The translations under genes and the position numbers were made by a program. The notes under the pieces were generated by a model, which did no database searches, had not been told where the DNA came from, and saw only the letters and a program-made list of their open reading frames with translations. 64,000 bases of DNA from contig JAVHKY010000001.1 in NCBI GenBank assembly GCA_035079385.1, positions 11,928,501 to 11,992,500 on the forward strand, written 5' to 3'. The stretch is from Aspidiotus rigidus (taxonomy: Eukaryota > Arthropoda > Insecta > Hemiptera > Diaspididae). Positions 57,632 to 64,000 of this stretch are shown piece after piece (positions within the stretch are counted from its first letter, which is position 1; each line of letters starts with the position of its first letter).

Positions 57632-57745
57632 ATGACTCGGTCGAGACTTCTGATATCGTAACATATTTTATCTGTGAGTTGCAAGGCTACAAACGCTTGA
57701 GGCTCGCTATATCGGATGGTCCAAAAAGATGTCAACAGTTGGATA
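57632..57745 (+). repeat. Long flanking direct repeat, right
   Basis: Partner of 56,770-56,883. It continues without a break into the complete mariner-type MITE, so it is the original site and the left copy is the partial one. Confidence 0.75.
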
Positions 57746-58255
57746 AGGATTTGGACTAAATTTGTTGTAGCGCAAAAACGCGAAACGTTAAATGTAAACT
57801 TCAAATCCACAAAATTTGTATCCCAATTTTATGTTCAATATGCGCCTCTACCCTACTTGCTGCGACTTTTCTGAACCGATGAGCCCAAAATTGACCAATT
57901 TGCCAAGATTTTCAAAATAAGAAACTGAAAATTCCTCCCATTTCAAGCTTCATATGGTCATTTAGGTATTGTTTTCAGAATCAGCGTTGAATTTCACTTT
58001 CAAATCAAGTAAAATATGGAAATTTGAATATTTTTTAATTTTTGAAGGCAAATTGGTCAATTTTTAGCATATATTTTGATCCATGACTAGGCTTATAAAA
58101 GTCGTAGAAAATTGTGTGAGGGCGCAAATTGAAGATGAAATTCAGATACAAATTTCGCAGATTTGAAGTTTACGTCTAACATTTCACATTTTTGCACTGC
58201 AGCAAATTTAGTTAAATTCCCCATTTAAGTGCTAACATAAATTCGGGCCACCCAG
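57712..58255. mobile_element. Mariner/Tc1-type MITE, 544 bp
   Basis: Terminal inverted repeats of about 111 bp (57,712-57,822 and 58,145-58,255) carry matching TAAACTTCAAATC and AAATTTGTATC words. It is flanked by TA dinucleotides. The outer ends read TCGGATGGTCC and, in reverse, CTGGGTGGCCC, typical in style of Tc1/mariner ends. The interior of about 320 bases has no transposase. It is inserted in dispersed repeat A. Confidence 0.75.
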
Positions 58256-58259
58256 TATA

Positions 58260-58557
58260 CACATGTATAAGACTGTGGACCTAGTTCTATTCCATGGTGA
58301 CGAGAACATACTAGACCAAAGGATGTAATCCATCTGATGACTTCATTAGGTGGTTTAAATATGTTGTCACCGGAGAGACTTCCCAAGATGCAAGGCTACC
58401 AAACATTTCCAGCTCTGTATAAATGTATTGAAAAGTTACGTTGTAACCAAAAAATTAATTTCAGTTCAAACTTTTGCAGCTTACAATTGAGAAAAATACC
58501 AAAATCTTCTGGAGATTGAATATTGCTGTCTTGAATTTTTCAAATATATTGACATTG
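58260..58557 (+). repeat. Dispersed repeat A, copy 3 (left part)
   Basis: It carries GCAAGGCTACCAAACA, GTTACGTTGTAACC, AATTTCAGTTCAAACTTTTG and CTTGAATTTTTCAA. It is interrupted at 58,557 by the PLE and resumes at 60,751. Confidence 0.65.
58545..58557 (+). repeat. PLE target duplication, left
   Basis: TATATTGACATTG here equals 60,738-60,750. The three first bases overlap the inverted end on the right, so the duplication is 10-13 bp. Confidence 0.75.
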
Positions 58558-58592
58558 AATCAATACGTTTTTTAATTTTACGGTCATCCATC

Positions 58593-58660
58593 ATAGAGAA
58601 ATATACTCAAAGAGAGTAACGAAACAATACAAGAACCGCACAATATTATAAACAGACCGA
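58593..58660 (-). repeat. PLE inverted end, left
   Basis: ATAGAGAAATATACTCAAAG ... AAACAGACCGA, identical to the reverse complement of 60,673-60,740 as far as I can read it. Confidence 0.85.
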
Positions 58661-58661
58661 G

Positions 58662-58690
58662 CGCTTTCGACTAAACAGTCATTCTCACGG
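58662..58690 (-). ncRNA. Hammerhead-like motif in PLE 3' UTR
   Basis: Minus strand: CGTGAGAATGACTGTTTAGT followed by CGAAAGCG. GACT-GTTT-AGTC forms a four-base-pair stem before GAAA, and TGA precedes it, but the CTGATGA box is changed at two positions. Its position and loop match the cleaner copy at 46,682-46,708. Confidence 0.4.
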
Positions 58691-58746
58691 TATAGAAAGC
58701 GACTGAACCCAACACCAACGAGAACAAGAAACAACGAACGAGGAGG

Positions 58747-60657
58747 TCATGACTGAACCAGCGAGTCATCGAAATATGAATCATTCTCATAGACTGATTC
58801 AATCAATCCCTCCTCAGGAACGTACCTGTTCACCACGGTAATGTCTTTAATATTTCGGTGACGATGAATTTCAATTTCTTCCAAAGCCAAGCGCCTAAAA
58901 TAAGATTTTTCCCTGTGGAGGAGAACTTCGGATCCCTCTTTGAGGCTATGACCGCATTCGATTAAGTGGTCAGCAAACGCCGACTCCCCTACTTTTCTTT
59001 TTTCCCATGCTTTTCTATGTTCATCAACTCTAATTTTGAATTGACGGCTAGTCATCCCTATGTACACACTCGGGCAATCACCACAGGCCACCCTATAAAC
59101 ACCCTCCCTCTCGGCCATCGGAATCGGATCCTTTAACTTGACCAAGAGGCTCTTCACCGTATTGGTACTATAAAACGCCGGTCGGAAACCAAAGGGACGG
59201 AGGACACGGCTCACCTCCGAAGAAAACTTCCCCAAAAACGGCATCCTAATCCACCGTTTACGCCTATCAAGATGCAACTGGCGGGGGAGGGAGGTAGTTG
59301 AGTCGAGACTTTTTCTTGTAAGTCTCCTACGGACCATGAGGTCAATGTCCACTTTCACCTGATTCACTCTAGCCAAGTGCTTTATCGTCACGAGTTCCTT
59401 ATTGAACGCTACCTCACTCAAGGGGATCTGAGTGAGGCGATGTATTAAACTATTAAATGTGGCAACTTTATGGGCAAAAGGTACGAAAGACGACCCGTGG
59501 ATAGCAATATCGGTCGAAGTACTTTTCCGGTAAATACCGAAATCATGGACACCGTCAATGACGGATATGGTTATGTCCAAAAAATTTATTGATGAGCCGC
59601 CAACTTCAAGAGTGAACTTGATGGACGGATATAAACTATTTAAATATGCTAGAAACTCACTAAGGAGCTCCGCGGGACCGGTCCACGCACACAATATGTC
59701 ATCTACGTACCTCTGCCAATAGAAAACGTGATTCAAAAACACCTGGCCCGAGGAAAACAGGTCGGCCTCAAATTTAGACATAAAGACCTCCGAAATAAGA
59801 GAGCCTAAAGGGGAACCAATAGGGATCCCTACCTCCTCATGGAACTCGAAATATTTATCATCGAACTTACAAAAATTAGGTGACCAACAGGCGTTTAAAA
59901 GGTCAAAGAATTCACCAAATTCACTATGAGGAGTACCACAGTCTACGAGCAGTTTGCCTATTTGTTGCATAGTGGTAGCCTTGGGAATGTTAGGAAAAAG
60001 CCCAACGACATCAAACGAGCACAGAATTGAACCCGGAGGAAGGATTGTGTCCTTCAATTTTTCAGCCAGGGCGCTCGAATTCTTTACTGAATAGGGAGAC
60101 TCAGCCTCCACACGAGCTTTGAACCAACCATCGAGGAACTTAGCGAGGGAGTATGTAGGGGAGGAAACGAAGGAAACAACCGGCCGCATCGGCACATTTT
60201 CTTTGTGTACCTTCGGCAGCCCGTAAAGGAGGGCAGGAGCGGGATTCGGCTCCAAGATAGCCTTCTTTAGAGATGGGCTCTTAATGATTACCTCACTACC
60301 ATTAATAAGTTTTCTAGCCTCTTTAACGAATTTTGGAAAATCGAAGAGGGGGGCCTCCTTAGCCCCACATTGGCCAAGTACCTCGTAAACCTTAGAGACG
60401 TAGGAAGCCTTATTCATCACTACGACGGCATTCCCTTTGTCAGCTTTGGTAATAACTAGCTTTTCCTCCTTAATCTTCCTCCTCAGACCCACTATCAATT
60501 CACTCCCAGCTTCACTTATGCGGGGGAGGGGGGTGTTACGAACAATTTCCGCACATTTTTTCTGGGTATTTACACCAGGGCCGATTTTTATAGCTAAATC
60601 AGCTACAACATTTGCCAACGTCTCCTGATTTTTTAGAGGGGGGAGCCCGAACTTCAA
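58747..60657 (-). CDS. PLE reverse transcriptase / GIY-YIG endonuclease
   Basis: 636 codons, no stops. It should nick target DNA and reverse-transcribe the element RNA from the nick. RT landmarks: KADKG (71-75), YGLPKVHK (145-152), SFDVVGLFPNIP (214-225), GIPIGSPLGSLIS (277-289), active site YVDD (317-320), then a thumb region. Endonuclease: GVY (519-521), Cys525 and Cys528, YIG (532-534), then Arg543 and a His-rich segment with FADHLIECGH (561-570). The Cys pair between GVY and YIG is characteristic of PLE endonucleases. The N-terminus starts only 15 bases from the inverted end and is shorter than in many PLE proteins, so a few upstream residues may be missing. A decayed relative lies at 44,729-46,620. 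Confidence 0.92.
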   Translation of the reverse strand: MKFGLPPLKNQETLANVVADLAIKIGPGVNTQKKCAEIVRNTPLPRISEAGSELIVGLRRKIKEEKLVITKADKGNAVVVMNKASYVSKVYEVLGQCGAKEAPLFDFPKFVKEARKLINGSEVIIKSPSLKKAILEPNPAPALLYGLPKVHKENVPMRPVVSFVSSPTYSLAKFLDGWFKARVEAESPYSVKNSSALAEKLKDTILPPGSILCSFDVVGLFPNIPKATTMQQIGKLLVDCGTPHSEFGEFFDLLNACWSPNFCKFDDKYFEFHEEVGIPIGSPLGSLISEVFMSKFEADLFSSGQVFLNHVFYWQRYVDDILCAWTGPAELLSEFLAYLNSLYPSIKFTLEVGGSSINFLDITISVIDGVHDFGIYRKSTSTDIAIHGSSFVPFAHKVATFNSLIHRLTQIPLSEVAFNKELVTIKHLARVNQVKVDIDLMVRRRLTRKSLDSTTSLPRQLHLDRRKRWIRMPFLGKFSSEVSRVLRPFGFRPAFYSTNTVKSLLVKLKDPIPMAEREGVYRVACGDCPSVYIGMTSRQFKIRVDEHRKAWEKRKVGESAFADHLIECGHSLKEGSEVLLHREKSYFRRLALEEIEIHRHRNIKDITVVNRYVPEEGLIESVYENDSYFDDSLVQS

Positions 60658-60672
60658 TCCCTTCTCTAGGAG

Positions 60673-60740
60673 TCGGTCTGTTTATAATATTGTGCGGTTC
60701 TTGTATTGTTTCGTTACTCTCTTTGAGTATATTTCTCTAT
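60673..60740 (+). repeat. PLE inverted end, right
   Basis: Reverse complement of 58,593-58,660, directly upstream of the PLE start codon region. Confidence 0.85.
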
Positions 60741-60750
60741 ATTGACATTG
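60738..60750 (+). repeat. PLE target duplication, right
   Basis: TATATTGACATTG, equal to 58,545-58,557. Confidence 0.75.
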
Positions 60751-60900
60751 TTTGAGATACTTGGGTTTTAATTGTCTGAATTAGTGTAGATTCTCAAAGA
60801 AACATTTGATAGAGTCCTTCACCTGCTAGTTGCAAGGCTACCAAACACTTCATACTTTAGGATACATGCATGAAAAACAGATTCGGTTTGTTGTGATTCT
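60751..60900 (+). repeat. Dispersed repeat A, copy 3 (right part)
   Basis: It resumes after the PLE with TAATTGTCTGAATTAGTGTA, matching 55,655-55,670 and 56,595-56,615. A further GTTGCAAGGCTACCAAACAC word at 60,828 begins another partial copy. Confidence 0.6.
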
Positions 60901-60959
60901 TCTTTTCGGGAAAACCATTAAATCATGGTCTAATCCATCCTTGAGACTTTATGAGCTAG

Positions 60960-61330
60960 TCGTGAGAATGTCTTCAGTAGATATAATGGAGGCTAGTTAT
61001 GTACATTGTATGTTGGGCCTATGTCAGGTCTAGTTTAATGAAGGCAGTTATCAGGCCTAGTATAGGATACAGGTCCCAAATTAGTGAAGGTCAAAATTCT
61101 CTATAACGTAATCAACTCGCGAAGTCGTTTTCGTCTCTCGATTTCGTGACGCCGTGGTTCCCGACTTCAAGACATATACATGTCAAAAAATTTGGACACT
61201 GAAGCTACATGTTTGAGAGGAAGGGGACTTGGAAAAATCTCGACCTTTGAGCTACGACTCCCATAATGAGATCGAGATATCGAGAAATTCTTTGTTTCCT
61301 TTCCTCCGTTCGGTATAATATTGTATATTA
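60960..61330 (+). repeat. Degenerate monomers with GGACTTGGAAAAATCTCGACC
   Basis: Contains AGGCCTAGTATA-like words and the GGGGACTTGGAAAAATCTCG block followed by TTTGAGCTACG, matching 34,240-34,440. No coding potential. Confidence 0.5.
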
Positions 61331-61339
61331 ATTAGTATT

Positions 61340-63730
61340 CTAAAGATATTAAATTAGTGTCGTTCTGTGCGGCCCCTTTATTGAATGCGGGGACATTTTT
61401 GTAACAGAAAATAGTATGTTATAATTCTTCGATTGATATTTATTACCCTTTATATATTTACGATACCCGTTTATCCAGGCGTGTCAATTAACGCTTCTAG
61501 ACAGATAGGCCCACACGATCAACTCCTCTAAGTTCTTAGCCTTGATTGAATACAAAAGGAGTATTGTGTGAGTGTGCACGTACGCCATCCAGAATTATTG
61601 CCAACGACTTCGGACCCATCGTTTTTTTCGTTTCATCAATCGTCCTCGCTGGAGATAAATTTCAAACAACAACTGAAAATTCGGCAATTTTACGAGCTCA
61701 ACAAACAAATCCGTTAGGATTTCACCAAACGAGTGAGATATCTTGTGGGCTGCATACGACTAATATGAGAAACATAAAACGATCGCAATCACTTACTGAT
61801 CTACGTACGTGGCGCTGGTTTGTCGCAATTCTTTATATCTTCTTCCCCCTCTCGCGAGCCCTTTTCCCTCAGTCGTGTATGAACTCTTTCTCTTTCTACT
61901 GCTAATTAACCTAACGCTGTAAAACTATTTTTCCTTTTTTCTTTTTACGATCGGCGCTGACCCCCTCCCTTCTTAATACATACATCTGTCATCCTACACG
62001 TAGAAAATTATACCTACCTGTAACATAGTTGCGAACGAAACCATAAAAACGTCGATCCGAACAAATATGTATGTTCCGATAAAAGAATACTCTTCTATTA
62101 GTAAGCGTGGGACGAGTTTCTTCTAATATTACAAGATATAAAAATATATTATACGGTGCAGAAGATACGACATATGTAAAAAAAAAAAAAAAAAAGAGGT
62201 AAATTTAATTTGTACTCGAGTATTCTTCATCTCTTTCTTTCCCTTGTATTACAATCTACCTCTTCTTTTTTGTATTCGTTTGGTAAATATGGCGTGAATT
62301 TGTCGCTTCATAAATTATTCTAATAAAACGGACTGTGATCAATGCTGTAGCAAGTGTCATAAGATCCGAAAAAAAAAAAAACATGTACACCGAAACTCGC
62401 GAGGATAGGTCACAGAATAAATAATTCCGATTTATTAGAAATCGTTGACTCGATTACGAGGACTATTAATTTTTTCGACTAGTAGCTACCTTTCGTTCCT
62501 GGTTATAACTATAGACCTACAGTTAATACGAGTTCACGCGACAAGTCGTGATTATAACATTGTCGCATATTAGAGAGACCGTGTTCGAAAATCAATTCGA
62601 CATCTGGTTTGCGTACGATGATTTCCATCCGTTCGGGACTAAATAATGATCCGTATGGACCTCGAAATCACGACGACACGAGCAAAAAGAAACCTGTGTC
62701 CTGTGCTGGACATATTCATAAACGGTCGGTATACAATGTGGTGATGACGAACACGTGTTATGGGGTGGTATCTAGGCGTTAATTCTTACATGTTCTTATC
62801 CCGTTTCCGGTACTGAAAACCGATGCTGTTCGAGGGCCGCGAGATAAAGGTCTGCTGCGACCCGCGTATGAAATTTCATCGGAACACGAGCTGCTACATT
62901 GCCGCCAGCGCGCCGGAAAACCGTGAGTTACTTAAAGCCGGATAATTGGTCTGTTGACGTGCGCGTCTCGCTGTAAATGTGCCTTTGTTTTTGTTTCTTC
63001 ACGATCGAAGAAGAGTTGATCCGTCGATCCGAACCCAATACGGGACATCTCCACGCTTCGCGTATGTTTTTGACTCGTCTCGTATTCTTCGAGTCGAATA
63101 TCCGAACGAAGAGTCGAGTGTACAGATACTGCACGTTTCTTAATTAGGAACACGTTTTCGTAGAGGATTAATTTTTTAAATGACGAAAGGAAAGCCGCTA
63201 TGTAATCTGATGCCCAGGACGAGCGTATGTACGTACTAGAATTTCTCTCGATATGAGTGAATTCACATTCCTCGATCTTCATTTTTCGCACTAAAAGATA
63301 TGTGTCTCAGGAGAAGGAACGACGAGTCGCGAGTGAAAGAGAAGGAGGGTTCGGTACACCCCAGATGCTCATGGAAAGACGCAAAAACTTCTGTGATTTT
63401 TGATAATTCTCTCCTCCCTTCAAATTACGTTATTGTGAATGTTGGCACTCTCAATTTGACCACGCGTGACGCAAATTTCTGACTGACTCTCAGTTCAAAG
63501 ATTTTGTAAGCGCTGCTCTACGGGGTTCTAGCCATTTCCGGGTCCTTGTCTCCTTTAAACTTACAAGTACTAGGATTGTGGAGTAAATTTCGCGCTTATT
63601 CCCTCCATCAGGGCCGTGCTGTCTGATATTATATGTGCGATTTGTGGTTCGAGACTCCATTGGTTCAGAGTTGAGGGCATAAGAGTTGTTCCATACGGTG
63701 TATAAAAGTTATCAAATCAGAGATCGCTCA
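61340..63730. other. Unique CpG-containing DNA, no recognised gene
   Basis: A 119-codon plus frame at 61,546-61,905 and a 119-codon minus frame at 62,932-63,291 have no family match or splice support. A-runs lie near 62,179-62,195 and 62,370-62,382. No repeats were found. Confidence 0.45.
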
Positions 63731-63734
63731 CCGA

Positions 63735-64000
63735 ATGAGTGAGACTGAAAATCCAAGGCCACCTGGTTTGAGAAGACGTATTCTCTGGGCGAACCCCCTT
63801 TCAAAGTGTGGTCATCGATCCATATTTAAATTCGGAGAGAATTACATCGTGACACGGCAGCCATTGGACGGTTTATCGCTCGACATCTTGAAATATATGA
63901 CCACAATCATCCTTAACTTGAAGTACATTGGTAAAGTAAATGTTTTTATTGGTAATCTTTCAAGTGTATTCGATTGGCATTTCCTTCCACTAGGTGAATT
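63735..64000 (+). CDS. Open frame leaving the right edge, unknown
   Basis: From ATG at 63,735 the frame is open for 88 codons to the window end, starting MSETENPRPPGLRRRILWAN and mixing charged and hydrophobic residues. There is no known motif. A GTAAAG at about 63,932 could be a splice donor, so the exon might end there. In AT-rich DNA a stop-free run of this length is unlikely but not rare across 64 kb. It could be a host exon. Confidence 0.3.
   Translation, partial: MSETENPRPPGLRRRILWANPLSKCGHRSIFKFGENYIVTRQPLDGLSLDILKYMTTIILNLKYIGKVNVFIGNLSSVFDWHFLPLGE

Larger units (their letters stand above)
58558..60740 (-). mobile_element. Penelope-like retroelement, near-complete
   Basis: Minus-strand element with target duplication on both sides, a single long RT-endonuclease frame, a 3' UTR of about 190 bases and matching 68-bp inverted ends (58,593-58,660 and 60,673-60,740). 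Between the left duplication and the left inverted end lie 35 further bases of 3' UTR. It sits in dispersed repeat A. It is the best preserved element in the window. Confidence 0.85.

Noticed and set aside
63645..63658. tRNA B-box-like GGTTCGAGACTCC
   Set aside because: No A-box or foldable cloverleaf upstream, and the box has one spacing mismatch.

Overview
The window is non-coding-dominated eukaryotic DNA of arthropod, probably insect, type. It is AT-rich without obvious CpG loss, carries insect-style transposable elements (R1-like and Jockey non-LTR elements, Penelope-like elements, a gypsy LTR element, a Crypton-like recombinase exon, many MITEs), and has GT-AG introns of about 75-80 bases. 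No rRNA, tRNA, CRISPR array or complete host gene could be supported. The species cannot be named from the sequence.

Layout. 1-4.8 kb: unique DNA and a GTCGA-rich degenerate repeat. 4,831-18,494: a 13.7-kb structure bounded by long inverted repeats (1.28 kb left, 2.56 kb right) made of hairpin-bearing units and AT microsatellites. Its 9.8-kb spacer holds unique CpG-rich DNA and a nest of palindromic MITEs (10.4-12.7 kb). 18.5-24.1 kb: unique DNA ending in a degenerate repeat and an isolated hammerhead-like motif. 24,158-26,526: a dead R1-like element (minus strand) with a 12-bp target duplication, interrupted by an open, apparently spliced coding cassette. 27-30 kb: inverted-repeat elements, including a 580-bp element with a 9-bp duplication nested in a 1.33-kb one. 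30-43 kb: mostly unique DNA with TGACGTCA-rich and GTCGA-rich repeats and a diverged copy of the foldback repeat. 42.9-44.35 kb: gypsy remnants ordered integrase, LTR, primer-binding site, gag. 44.57-46.78 kb: a decayed Penelope-like element (PLE) with about 180-bp inverted ends, followed by a 26-bp minisatellite. 49.55-55.09 kb: a same-strand chain of Jockey 3' end, Crypton-like exon, second PLE family, R1-like element with poly(A), and C2H2 zinc-finger exon. 55.3-61.3 kb: copies of one dispersed repeat invaded by a mariner-type MITE, an R1-like 3' fragment and a nearly intact PLE with a 13-bp target duplication. 61.3-64 kb: unique CpG-rich DNA with an open reading frame leaving the right edge.

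How it fits together. The repeats give a relative history: an old dispersed repeat was entered by a MITE, which was then split by an R1-like fragment; another copy of the same repeat was entered later by the PLE. The PLE (58.5-60.75 kb) is the only element with an uninterrupted RT-endonuclease reading frame and matching flanks. Four loci, three of them at PLE ends, carry hammerhead-ribozyme-like cores. The points most worth following up are the spliced cassette inside the dead R1-like copy, the chimeric retroelement/recombinase chain, and the recurring CGAGC-NN-AGCGAG hairpins.
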